Position numbers and translations under genes: made by a program
Source: CATOSP01 sp965216155
GTDB lineage: Bacteria; Chloroflexota; Dehalococcoidia; Lucifugimonadales; UBA3495
DNA length: 64,000 bases
Assembly: GCA_965216155.1 (NCBI GenBank)
Contig: CBDCFD010000007.1
Location: 310,001 to 374,000 of the forward strand
Direction of reading: 5' to 3'
The notes under the pieces: model-generated
Seen by the model: the letters and a program-made list of their open reading frames with translations, nothing else
What the model was told of the DNA's origin: nothing
The model's database searches: none
Shown here: piece after piece, positions 15,707 through 23,713 of the stretch
How positions within the stretch are numbered: the stretch's first letter is position 1
Layout: every line of letters begins with the position of its first letter

Positions 15707-16570
15707 TTACCTGCCGGAGATCCTGCGTCCCTCCTCCAGACCTGGGGTAGATCTCTCCGGCGACGTAATGATGATCCGGAAACCTTGCTCCAGCCGCATC
15801 GGCACCTCGGCGGCGGTCGCACCGGTGGCGCACGCTACTCCCGCGTTCTGACAAGCGGTTAGAATTCGTAGAAGATTCTCCTGAACGTCCGGGTGGTTGG
15901 ACTCTCCGGGATGCCCCATCGACACCGACATGTCTCCCGGCCCGGCCCAGACCGCCCCAATACCCTTCACCTGCCGCAAAATGTCCGGAAGGTTCTTTAC
16001 ACCCTCGGGTTCCTCCACAATCGGCATCAAAAGCATGTTGCCGTCCGGGTCCAACGGCCATAAGTCTGCCGCGTCATAGTACTCCCGTCCCGACAGGCCC
16101 CAATAGCGGGGAGCAATTCTGCCCCACCATCCCCTCTGGCCTTCGGGCTCGAAGTCGGGAGATCCGGGAATCTGCGGGTATCTGGCGGCCACTACTGCGG
16201 ACCGGGCCTCTTCTACCGTGTTCAGATGGGGGAGGACCAGACCGTAGACTCCCGTATCCAGCGCCTGCTTGATAACCCACTGGTTCTGCTCCCTGGAGTT
16301 GGGCGGCACTCGCACCAGAGGCGCCGGATTAGCCTGCAAACTGCCTCCGTCGGCGATCTTCTTCCGATTGAGAAGGAATTGGAGTGAGGCGCGGAGGTTG
16401 TTGAAGCTCAGCCCCTCGTGCTCCATCTCAATTATCACCATGTCGTATTCCGAGTCGGACACGAACATGAGGTCGTCCAGGTTCCCGTTCCAGATCAGGC
16501 CGGAACAGAAGACGGGCTGACCCTGCTCCAATAGGTCTATGGCCTTGTTGTAACGGACTGCTCCCGCCAT
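15707..16570 (-). CDS. HpcH/HpaI-type aldolase (2-oxo-acid aldolase family)
   Basis: 287 aa. The ATG at 16570 follows AAGGGGG. The family core is visible: YDMVIIEMEHEGLSF (metal-binding Glu/His region), PLVRVPPNS, ALDTGVYGLVLPHLNTVEEA, and MPIVEEPEGVKNLPDIL, then GIGAVWAGPGDMSVSMG. Members cleave 4-hydroxy-2-oxo acids to pyruvate plus an aldehyde using a divalent metal, often in aromatic catabolism. No catabolic partners are adjacent here, so the substrate is open. It stands alone, with about 500 nt of non-coding DNA upstream. Confidence 0.8.
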   Translation of the reverse strand: MAGAVRYNKAIDLLEQGQPVFCSGLIWNGNLDDLMFVSDSEYDMVIIEMEHEGLSFNNLRASLQFLLNRKKIADGGSLQANPAPLVRVPPNSREQNQWVIKQALDTGVYGLVLPHLNTVEEARSAVVAARYPQIPGSPDFEPEGQRGWWGRIAPRYWGLSGREYYDAADLWPLDPDGNMLLMPIVEEPEGVKNLPDILRQVKGIGAVWAGPGDMSVSMGHPGESNHPDVQENLLRILTACQNAGVACATGATAAEVPMRLEQGFRIIITSPERSTPGLEEGRRISGR

Positions 16571-16973
16571 AAAAATCCCCCTTATCCAGCGGCGTACAGG
16601 AAAAACCGCAGCCTAAAGATGTTATGTATAGTCGTCGGCTAGGATTATGGTACCGTGCTCATAGCTTGTCTAGCTTACGGCTTTGGCCGTCAGACCTTTC
16701 GATTATGACCTCAACCGGCTCCATCGTCGTTCCAGCTTCCGCTGGAACCCAGAAATGCTCGGGTGTCTGCACCTGATTCTAAGGAAGGGTTCCTGGACTC
16801 CGGCTCAAAGCCTGTCCTGTACGGGATACGGGGCCGGAATGACTAATGTGGTAGTAGCGGCGCGTAAGAGTCCTTGATCCACATAATCGAATGGCCCCGC
16901 GTTGGCCGTGCCCGATTGACGCGAGTTACAAAATCACATAATCTAAGACCGTCGATTACCGTGATTCAGGTAG
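16571..16973. other. Non-coding region between aldolase and sucC
   Basis: No supported gene. A short inverted repeat GTTCCAGC-TTCC-GCTGGAAC (about 16729-16748) is present. The remainder shows no recognisable promoter pair or RNA. Confidence 0.5.
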
Positions 16974-17003
16974 AAAGCCCGCCGCCTTCCGGCGGCGGGC
17001 TTT
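16974..17003. terminator. Perfect 13-bp hairpin in front of sucC
   Basis: AAAGCCCGCCGCC-TTCC-GGCGGCGGGCTTT. It looks like a terminator without a long T run. No plus-strand gene ends within 1.3 kb upstream, so it may act as a leader attenuator or an insulating terminator 73 nt before the sucC start. Confidence 0.5.
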
Positions 17004-17076
17004 GGAAGTCCACACCTCCGGTGGTTTAAGTCTTGGCGTAGGGGATTCCAGGAAGGGTAGCGGGCGAGAAGCGCCG

Positions 17077-18231
17077 ATGAAAGTCCACGAGTACCAGGCC
17101 AAGGAGATCCTTTCCCGGTACGGCATTCCGGTGCCGCGTGGCTTTACAGTCTCATCTCCCGGAGACGCGGGCCGGATAGCGCAAGACCTGGGCGGGAGCG
17201 GCATCGTCAAGGCGCAGGTCCACGCCGGGGGCCGGGGCAGGGGTGGCGGCATTAAGATGGCCGGTTCTCCCGACGAAGCCGAGACCATCGCCGCCTCACT
17301 TTTGGGTTCAAACCTTGTCACCCCACAGACTGGGCCGGAAGGCTTCCCCGTGGACCGTCTGTTAATCGAAGAACCAGTGGACATCCGAAGTGAGCTGTAC
17401 CTGGCCCTCACCATCGACCGCGCCCTGGCGGTGCCCGTGCTCCTGGGCAGCCCGGCCGGCGGGATGGACATCGAGGAAGTGGCGGCCACCCGTCCGGAGG
17501 ATATCCACACCGAGGCAATCGACCCGCTGCTGGGTCTCATGGGATTCCAGGCCCGCCGGTTGGCACGTAAACTGGGGCTGACCGGTCCTGCGGCTCGCTC
17601 CGCGGGTGAGGTGATGAGCGCCCTTTCCCGTATCTTCTCCGGCCTCGACTGCTCCCTGGTGGAGATCAATCCACTGGTGGTCACTGCCGGGGACCAGATA
17701 GTTGCCCTGGACGCCAAGATTAACATCGACGACGATGCCCTGTTCCGCCACCCGGACTTGCTGGACCTGCGCGACCCTTCCCAGGAAGACCCGCGGGAGG
17801 CCTCGGCCTCGGCGCTGGAAATCGCATACGTAAGTCTGGACGGCGATGTGGGATGCCTGATCAACGGCGCAGGGTTGGCGATGGCAACTCTGGACTTGGC
17901 GCGGTTCGTGGGGGCTTCTCCAGCCAACTTCCTCGACGTGGGGGGCGGGGCGAACGAAGACAAAGTCGCCTCAGCGGTGAAGCTCATCATCTCTGACCCC
18001 AAAGTAAAAAGTGTGCTTATCAACCTTTTCGGCGGCATACTGCGCTGCGACGTCGCGGCCAGAGGTGTTATCCAGGCATTCGAGGAGACCGGGGCGCGTA
18101 TACCTTTAATCGTCCGGCTGCAGGGAACGAATATGGAGGAAGGAAGGACCATCTTCCAGGAGTCGGGACTTCCCTTTACCTTTGCCGACACCCTGACCGA
18201 AACCGCGGAAGCGGTCCGTAATCCAGTTTAA
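17077..18231 (+). CDS. sucC: Succinyl-CoA synthetase (ADP-forming) beta subunit
   Basis: 384 aa, the usual length. The ATG at 17077 is chosen because MKVHEYQAKEILSRYGIPVP is the standard N-terminus of SucC. GGRGRGGGIK forms part of the ATP-grasp nucleotide site. IEINPLV-like LVEINPLVV and NIFGGILRCDVAARGV-like NLFGGILRCDVAA mark the metal and CoA-ligase regions. With SucD it interconverts succinyl-CoA and succinate with nucleotide phosphorylation in the TCA cycle. Malate-CoA ligase (MtkA) is a related alternative that cannot be fully excluded. Confidence 0.9.
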   Translation: MKVHEYQAKEILSRYGIPVPRGFTVSSPGDAGRIAQDLGGSGIVKAQVHAGGRGRGGGIKMAGSPDEAETIAASLLGSNLVTPQTGPEGFPVDRLLIEEPVDIRSELYLALTIDRALAVPVLLGSPAGGMDIEEVAATRPEDIHTEAIDPLLGLMGFQARRLARKLGLTGPAARSAGEVMSALSRIFSGLDCSLVEINPLVVTAGDQIVALDAKINIDDDALFRHPDLLDLRDPSQEDPREASASALEIAYVSLDGDVGCLINGAGLAMATLDLARFVGASPANFLDVGGGANEDKVASAVKLIISDPKVKSVLINLFGGILRCDVAARGVIQAFEETGARIPLIVRLQGTNMEEGRTIFQESGLPFTFADTLTETAEAVRNPV

Positions 18232-18298
18232 CGCCATAGATCCGGCACCCGTTGCCGGGACCGGTTGCAAGGAATGAACCCGGGGGACAGAATCTGAG

Positions 18299-19180
18299 AT
18301 GGCCATCCTGGTAAACGAGGATACTCGTGTCGTTGTCCAGGGTATAACTGGCAGGGAGGGGAGCTTCCACGCCAGTGCTTGCCAGGAATATGGGACCAAT
18401 GTGGTCGCCGGTGTTACTCCCGGCCGCGGAGGACAGTCGTTCCAGGAAAGGGTGCCCATATTCGACTCAGTGGAAGAAGCCGTCCGGGAAACTCAACCAA
18501 ACGCATCTCTGATATTTGTTCCCCCTCCCTTTGCGGCAGATGCTATTGTCGAAGCCGCGGATGCGGGGATTCCCTTCATAGTTTGCGTCACCGAAGGCGT
18601 GCCCGTGATGGATATGGTCCGTGTCCACCGGTACCTGGAGCACAAGGAGTCGCGCCTGCTGGGACCCAATTGTCCGGGAGTCATCACCCCGGGCGCCCGG
18701 TGCAAGGTTGGGATCATGCCGGGGTCCATCCATCAACCTGGACGCGCCGGTGTCGTGTCCCGCAGCGGCACCCTGACCTATGAGGCCGTGGCCCAGCTAA
18801 GCCATGAGGGAATCGGCCAGTCAAGTTGCGTCGGGATCGGAGGCGATCCCATAATCGGCACCGGGTTCGTAGACGTGCTGCGGCTATTCAACGACGACCC
18901 CGACACGGACCTGGTAGTCTTAATTGGGGAGATCGGCGGCTCGATGGAGCAGGAAGCCGCGGCGTATATCCAAGAGTCTTTCACCAAACCGACGTGCGCT
19001 CTGGTGGTCGGCGCAACCGCCCCGCCAGGCAGGCGCATGGGCCATGCCGGAGCGATCATCACCGGAGACAGCGCCCGCGCCGAAAACAAAGTCCAGGCCC
19101 TCAGCGCTGCGGGCGCCACCATTATTCCGTCCCCGGCCGCCATCGGCGAGACCGTCAAGGCCGTTCTGGCCCAATCTTGA
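18299..19180 (+). CDS. sucD: Succinyl-CoA synthetase alpha subunit
   Basis: 293 aa. It begins AILVNEDTRVVVQGITGREGSFHA, the CoA-binding start of SucD. LLGPNCPGVITPGARCKVGIMPG and SRSGTLTYEAVAQL follow, and the phosphorylated histidine is in GHAGAII near residue 250. It starts 67 nt after sucC. The spacer has no terminator, so one operon is likely. The product pairs with SucC in the TCA cycle. Confidence 0.93.
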   Translation: MAILVNEDTRVVVQGITGREGSFHASACQEYGTNVVAGVTPGRGGQSFQERVPIFDSVEEAVRETQPNASLIFVPPPFAADAIVEAADAGIPFIVCVTEGVPVMDMVRVHRYLEHKESRLLGPNCPGVITPGARCKVGIMPGSIHQPGRAGVVSRSGTLTYEAVAQLSHEGIGQSSCVGIGGDPIIGTGFVDVLRLFNDDPDTDLVVLIGEIGGSMEQEAAAYIQESFTKPTCALVVGATAPPGRRMGHAGAIITGDSARAENKVQALSAAGATIIPSPAAIGETVKAVLAQS

Positions 19181-19209
19181 TTCTCGGACCTCATCCAGTG
19201 CGGAGAGAA

Positions 19210-19332
19210 ATGCCCTATAAAATGCCCTCTATCGAAATCAAAGGTACAAACATCCACTACGAGGTACGCGGGTCCAGACCCGTGTCGCTCTGGATCACCC
19301 AATTCCTGGGTGAACACGCCACGGAGGCGTAG
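19210..19332 (+). pseudogene. 40-residue remnant of an alpha/beta-hydrolase N-terminus
   Basis: ATG at 19210 (or 19222) with GGAGAGAA upstream, TAG at 19330-19332. The peptide SIEIKGTNIHYEVRGSRPVS matches the opening strands of alpha/beta hydrolases (substrate-pocket beta-hairpin, normally followed by LLLIHG and the catalytic domain). Here the frame stops after 40 residues and gatB starts 3 nt later. It may be a decayed gene, but the gatB ribosome-binding site (GGAGGC) lies inside it, so it could still serve as a translated leader coupled to gatB. Confidence 0.5.
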
Positions 19333-19335
19333 TCC

Positions 19336-20829
19336 ATGGAGTACGAACCGGTCATCGGACTGGAGGTCCACGTACAATTACTGACCCGAAGCAAGATGTT
19401 CTGCTCTTGCCGCGCCGACTACCAATCAGCCGCTCCCAATACCCGCGTTTGCCCCGTGTGCCTCGGACTGCCGGGCAGCCTGCCTGTCATCAACAGAAAG
19501 GCCGTGGAGCACACGATTATGACCGGGCTGGCGCTGGATTGCCGGATTCCCGACTATTCCAAGTTTGACCGGAAGAATTATCCCTACCCCGACTTGATGA
19601 AAGGATACCAGATTTCCCAATATGATCTGCCTCTGGCCGTTGATGGCCATCTCGACTTGGAGATGGATGGCTACACCAACCGCGTGGGGATCAACCGCGT
19701 CCACCTCGAAGAGGACGTGGCTAAGCTGCAACACCTCCCCTCCAAGACCGGGGAGTCCTATAGCCTGGTGGACGTTAACCGCTCGGGCGTACCTCTGATG
19801 GAGATCGTCAGCGACCCGGACATCTCCTCTGCCGGGGAAGCCCAAGCTTACCTCACCACCCTCCATTCGATCCTGCAATACCTGGGGGTTACCACTGGCA
19901 ATATGCAGGATGGCAGCTTCAGGTGCGACGCCAACATCAGCATCCGTCCCAGGGGAAGCACTGTGCTTGGCAAGCGGGCCGAAGTCAAGAATATGAACAG
20001 CTTCCGTTCGGTCTTTCAGGCCCTTAACTACGAAGTCGAACGCCAGAGCCGGGTCCTGGACTCAGGCGGGCAGGTGGAACAGGAGACCAGGGGTTGGGTA
20101 GAAGAGCGCAGCGTCACCGTGTCTCAGCGAAGCAAGGAATACGCCCACGATTACCGTTACTTCCCGGAGCCCGACCTCCCTCCATTGGTTATCGAACCTG
20201 CCTGGGTTGAGACCTTGAGAGAACAACTGCCGGAGCTTGCGGGCCAACGGCGGTCAAGGCTGGCGGGGGAATTCGGCCTTTCGGAATACGACGCCGCATT
20301 CCTGACAGCTTCGAAGCCAATGGCCGACTACTTCGAGGCTGCGATGGCCGAGAACACAGCCTTCGGCGAAGCCCAAAACAGGCTCGCCAAAAGCGTTAGC
20401 AACTGGATGCGGGGAGACTTGACCCGGTTGCTGAACGCCGCATCGGTGGGTATCTCCGGCTCGTACGTCACTCCGTCCTCGTTGGTGGAGCTGATCGGCC
20501 TGGTAGACTCCAACGCCGTCAGTGTCACTTTGGCCAAAACCGTCCTGGAAGAGGCTTTCAATACGGGCGAGTCCCCTGCTAACATCGTTCGTGACCGGGG
20601 GTATACCCAGATCAACGACACGTCGTCGTTGGGGGCGGTGGTGCGGGAGGCAATCGAATCCAACCCCAAAGCCGTGGACGACTTCCTCCAGGGCAAGGAC
20701 TCGGCGGCCAAGTACCTCGTGGGTCAGGTGATGAGAATCACTCGCGGCCAGGCCAATCCCGAGATGGCCAATCAGCTAATTTCCCTGGAATTGGAATCCA
20801 TCAAAAACACTCAACCCGGTAAGAGTTAA
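19336..20829 (+). CDS. gatB: Aspartyl/glutamyl-tRNA amidotransferase subunit B
   Basis: 497 aa. It starts YEPVIGLEVHVQLLTRSKMFCSC and continues with NTRVCPVCLGLPGSLPVIN, which contains the zinc cysteines and the GatB family signature. RKNYPYPDLMKGYQISQYD and MQDGSFRCDANISIRP follow. The C-terminal YqeY-like tail domain (about residues 345-497) is complete. With GatA and GatC it amidates misacylated Glu-tRNA(Gln) or Asp-tRNA(Asn). gatA and gatC are not in the window. ATG preceded by GGAGGCGTAGTCC. Confidence 0.95.
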   Translation: MEYEPVIGLEVHVQLLTRSKMFCSCRADYQSAAPNTRVCPVCLGLPGSLPVINRKAVEHTIMTGLALDCRIPDYSKFDRKNYPYPDLMKGYQISQYDLPLAVDGHLDLEMDGYTNRVGINRVHLEEDVAKLQHLPSKTGESYSLVDVNRSGVPLMEIVSDPDISSAGEAQAYLTTLHSILQYLGVTTGNMQDGSFRCDANISIRPRGSTVLGKRAEVKNMNSFRSVFQALNYEVERQSRVLDSGGQVEQETRGWVEERSVTVSQRSKEYAHDYRYFPEPDLPPLVIEPAWVETLREQLPELAGQRRSRLAGEFGLSEYDAAFLTASKPMADYFEAAMAENTAFGEAQNRLAKSVSNWMRGDLTRLLNAASVGISGSYVTPSSLVELIGLVDSNAVSVTLAKTVLEEAFNTGESPANIVRDRGYTQINDTSSLGAVVREAIESNPKAVDDFLQGKDSAAKYLVGQVMRITRGQANPEMANQLISLELESIKNTQPGKS

Positions 20830-20833
20830 CCTC

Positions 20834-21139
20834 GTGCTGTATCTGAACATTGTCCAAATACTAATATCCATTGTAATCGTGCTGGTCATCCTGGCCCAGG
20901 TGAAGGAAGCCGGAGCGGGTCTCTTCGGGTCCGCCCAATCTACCGTGCGCACGCGCCGGGGTCTGGAGAAGACCCTTTTCCAATTCACCATCATTTTAGC
21001 CGCAGTGTTCCTGGGCATTTCGATTCTGAGCGTCCGCGGCGGCGACCGTATCTGGGAGACCATGGACACCATTGTTATGGGAATTGTGGGGGCTGGCGTG
21101 CTGGTGATTTCCGTAATGACCCTGCGGTTTATGAAGTAG
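20834..21139 (+). CDS. secG: Preprotein translocase subunit SecG
   Basis: 101 aa from a GTG start 4 nt after gatB. The first span (YLNIVQILISIVIVLVILAQV) is followed by KEAGAGLFGSAQSTVRTRRGLEKTLF, which carries the conserved cytosolic loop of SecG, and a second span (FTIILAAVFLGISIL). A third hydrophobic segment (TIVMGIVGAGVLVISVMTL) follows, longer than the two-span SecG of about 75 aa. SecG assists SecYE in protein export. Confidence 0.85.
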   Translation: MLYLNIVQILISIVIVLVILAQVKEAGAGLFGSAQSTVRTRRGLEKTLFQFTIILAAVFLGISILSVRGGDRIWETMDTIVMGIVGAGVLVISVMTLRFMK

Positions 21140-21166
21140 TAGACCGAGCTTCGGCCTATACCCCTC

Positions 21167-22009
21167 ATGGAATCTCCCCTCATTGTGCTGACCACCGACT
21201 TCGGTTTGGCCGATCCCTACGTCGGCATGATGAAAGGCGTCATCCTCCGGACGAATCCCAAAGCCGCCCTTCTTGACCTTACCCATCAGGTCCGCCCCCA
21301 AAACATTCTCCAAGGAGCATTCATTTTGGGGGCTAGCCACAGATTCTTTCCCGCCGGAGCAATCCACGTGGCGGTGGTGGACCCGGGTGTGGGCACAGAC
21401 CGCCGCCCCATAGTCTTGGAGACCCCGTCGGCCAGGTTCGTCGCGCCGGACAACGGACTGCTTAGCTGCGTGATCAGCGAATATCTTGAAAGTCCTCCCG
21501 GCGCTCCTGGCAGAGTCGACTTGCCCCCGGACGTCACTGCCTACCACCTCACCGAGCCCGAGTACTGGATGCATCCCCTCAGCCGCACCTTCCATGGGCG
21601 GGACGTATTCGCTCCCGTGGCAGCCCATCTCTCCCTGGGAGTGCCACCGTCCATGATGGGGCAGCCGGTACACGTCATGGTGTGGCTGCCCATTCCAGGA
21701 CCAGAATCGAAGGACACCACCCTCTGGGGGGAGGTTATCTACGCCGACCATTACGGAAACCTGGTCACCAACATCCCCGGCGGCGCACTGGATTACCGGG
21801 ACGGAACGGTAATCGCGATAGCCGGACACACGGTCCATAGGCTCAGTCTCACCTTCCACGACGAGGCCGTCGAAGGTGACAGCCCATTGATCGCTCTGAT
21901 TGGGAGCCTAGGTTACCTGGAAATCGCGGTGCGGGACGGCGACGCGGCTTCCTCACTTGGGGTGAGAGCGGGAGAGCCCGTGCGAATTAACCATTCGTTC
22001 CTTCCATAA
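21167..22009 (+). CDS. SAM hydrolase / SAM hydroxide adenosyltransferase (DUF62)
   Basis: 280 aa, matching the S-adenosylmethionine hydrolase (adenosine-forming) family related to fluorinase and chlorinase. LTTDFGLADPYVGMMKG near the N-terminus (Asp11, Asp16), HVAVVDPGVGTDRRPI (Asp72, Arg79/80) and APDNGLLS (97-98) are the usual active-site segments, and ADHYGNLVTNIP is the family C-terminal signature. It probably hydrolyses SAM to adenosine and methionine. The fluorinase-specific loop is not apparent. It starts 27 nt after secG. Confidence 0.85.
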   Translation: MESPLIVLTTDFGLADPYVGMMKGVILRTNPKAALLDLTHQVRPQNILQGAFILGASHRFFPAGAIHVAVVDPGVGTDRRPIVLETPSARFVAPDNGLLSCVISEYLESPPGAPGRVDLPPDVTAYHLTEPEYWMHPLSRTFHGRDVFAPVAAHLSLGVPPSMMGQPVHVMVWLPIPGPESKDTTLWGEVIYADHYGNLVTNIPGGALDYRDGTVIAIAGHTVHRLSLTFHDEAVEGDSPLIALIGSLGYLEIAVRDGDAASSLGVRAGEPVRINHSFLP

Positions 22010-22702
22010 GAGCCATCAGGGTACATCTGAACAAATCGGGTGAACAAATCGGCAACAGCCGGCTTGGATCCGCTGCCGGTCTCTCCGGAATTGTCCTCTC
22101 CCTCATTTGATTCGTAATCTCTTTGACTCGGGGATGTTCATGATTGAAGAGTCACAGGCATCTCTGTATCACTTGAATCCTCGTTCAGACGGTTACTCCA
22201 ATAATCGAAAGGCACTGGTGTCTTATTCAACCTGATTGACTCTTAAATCCCGAATAGGATATATTGCTGTCCGTGCCTTACAGGATTGCTCTGCGAATTT
22301 ATATTGGATGGAATGTAAGGTAGGGATTTCGTCGTTAATGATGCGAGTTTAGTTATCAAAGTTTGCATTAACGGATGTTTCCCGCACACGGTCCACCGAT
22401 CCCATTCATCGGTTTCAGTACCTCAAACCTCAGCTATTTTCGAATCTGGAGGCCCAATAATGGCGTACCACTTCCCCGGCAACCTAAAGGCAGTAGCATT
22501 AACCCCATTGCTTTTAGGGAACCTCTGAAAAAGAGCGGCTATGGCTTTTCTGGCGGTTACCGGGGGAGTTTCCGCGGAAATTCCCTGCCTTTGGGCCGTT
22601 TTGGTGAGTGGCCACCCTCCCATTTCGCTCCATCGGGGCCGTTGCGGGTTTGACCGGCCCTGCCGGCGGCCCACGGACGGGTTTGGACCCACGGCGCCCA
22701 TG
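22010..22702. other. Non-coding region next to the IS5-type transposase
   Basis: About 690 nt without a supported gene. GGGAACCTCTGAAAAAG at 22518-22534 looks like a possible outer end of the insertion sequence, since many IS5-group ends begin similarly, but no matching inverted copy was found on the other side. The left part (22010-22500) is lower in GC than its surroundings and shows no recognisable feature. Confidence 0.4.
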
Positions 22703-23653
22703 TCAGCCTGTCAGTTGCCCCTCCGCCGTCAGCAGGTTGCCCAGTCCGAATAACAGCGCCAGACGTTCGGTGTTCTTCGCCAGTCCCCGGTAGCGCACCT
22801 TGGCGTAGCCAAATATCCGCTTCACCTTCAGGAACGGGTGCTCCACCTTGGCCCTCACCGATGCTTTGCGCTTTTCCGCCATCGCTTCCGAACTCTCAGG
22901 GTCGAGTTTCCGCCGTTTTCCCGGACGCATCGCCACCTGCCATTCCACCCCACGGCCCAGGTTCTCATACCGCTTGTGGACTCCCTGATACCCGGCATCG
23001 CACCACACCCGAGTCTCCCCGCCGTGCAGCAGATTGTGCGCCTCGGTCACGTCGTGGACATTGGCTGCCGTGGTGCTCAGACTGTGCACTATCCCGGTTT
23101 CGGAATCCACCCCGATGTGCGCCTTCATCCCGAAATGCCACTGGTTCCCTTTCTTCGTCTGATGCATCTCCGGGTCCCGCTCACCAGCCCGGTTCTTGGT
23201 GGATGATGGAGACTCGATGATACTGGCGTCCACGATGGTCCCCTCCCGCAGCCGCAGTCCTTGGGACTCCAGGTGGGCGTTGATCTCATCTAGCAGGCTT
23301 CTGCCCAGTTCGTGCCGCTCCAGGAGGTGGCGGAAGTTCAGGATAGTGGTCTCGTCGGGCAGTGCTTCCGATAGGCTCAGGCCGGCGAAACGCCTGACTG
23401 ATTCGGCCTCGTAGAGCAAATCCTCCATGCCGGGGTCGCTCAAGTTGTAGAACAACTGCACGCAGTGAATCCGCAGCATCACCGGCAGCGGGTAAGGCCG
23501 TCGGCCGTTGCCCGGCTTGGGATATACCGGCCGGATCCGCTGCTCCAGCCTCTGCCAGGGAATCAGGCCGTCCATGCGCTGCAGGAACAGCTCCCGGCGG
23601 GTCTTGCGTTTCTTGCCCTGGTATTCCAGGTCGGCAAAAGTTGGCTGGTCCAT
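22703..23653 (-). CDS. IS5-type DDE transposase
   Basis: 316 aa. ATG at 23653. It starts with a DUF772-like N-terminal domain (QRMDGLIPWQRLEQRIRPVYP, GRRPYPLPVMLRIHCVQLFYNLSD), followed by LPDETTILNFRHLLE. The catalytic triad is visible: TIVDASIIESP (Asp), VWCDAGYQGVHKR (Asp) and KVEHPFLKVKRIFGY (Glu), the last in the YxxxK-like IS5 context. The frame is intact, so the enzyme may be active. Terminal inverted repeats and a target duplication were not found, so the element itself may be incomplete. Confidence 0.9.
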   Translation of the reverse strand: MDQPTFADLEYQGKKRKTRRELFLQRMDGLIPWQRLEQRIRPVYPKPGNGRRPYPLPVMLRIHCVQLFYNLSDPGMEDLLYEAESVRRFAGLSLSEALPDETTILNFRHLLERHELGRSLLDEINAHLESQGLRLREGTIVDASIIESPSSTKNRAGERDPEMHQTKKGNQWHFGMKAHIGVDSETGIVHSLSTTAANVHDVTEAHNLLHGGETRVWCDAGYQGVHKRYENLGRGVEWQVAMRPGKRRKLDPESSEAMAEKRKASVRAKVEHPFLKVKRIFGYAKVRYRGLAKNTERLALLFGLGNLLTAEGQLTG

Positions 23654-23713
23654 CAATTCTCACTCCGTCCGGCACCGGCTGTTCCACCCATACTATGCCA
23701 CAAACAAACAGAC

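Noticed and set aside
16695..16710. 16-bp word CCTTTCGATTATGACC, repeated at 27823-27838
   Set aside because: In 64 kb about one chance match of this length is expected when both strands are compared, so it is not evidence for a repeat family by itself.
16956..18191. Long open frame of about 410 codons on the minus strand over sucC
   Set aside because: It is antisense to a certain gene, has low-complexity Ser/Arg/Pro composition and no family motif. Long shadows are common at this GC content.
23465..23713. N-terminal extension of the binding protein across the transposase gene
   Set aside because: It is antisense to the transposase and precedes the signal peptide. The lipoprotein signal must be at the N-terminus.
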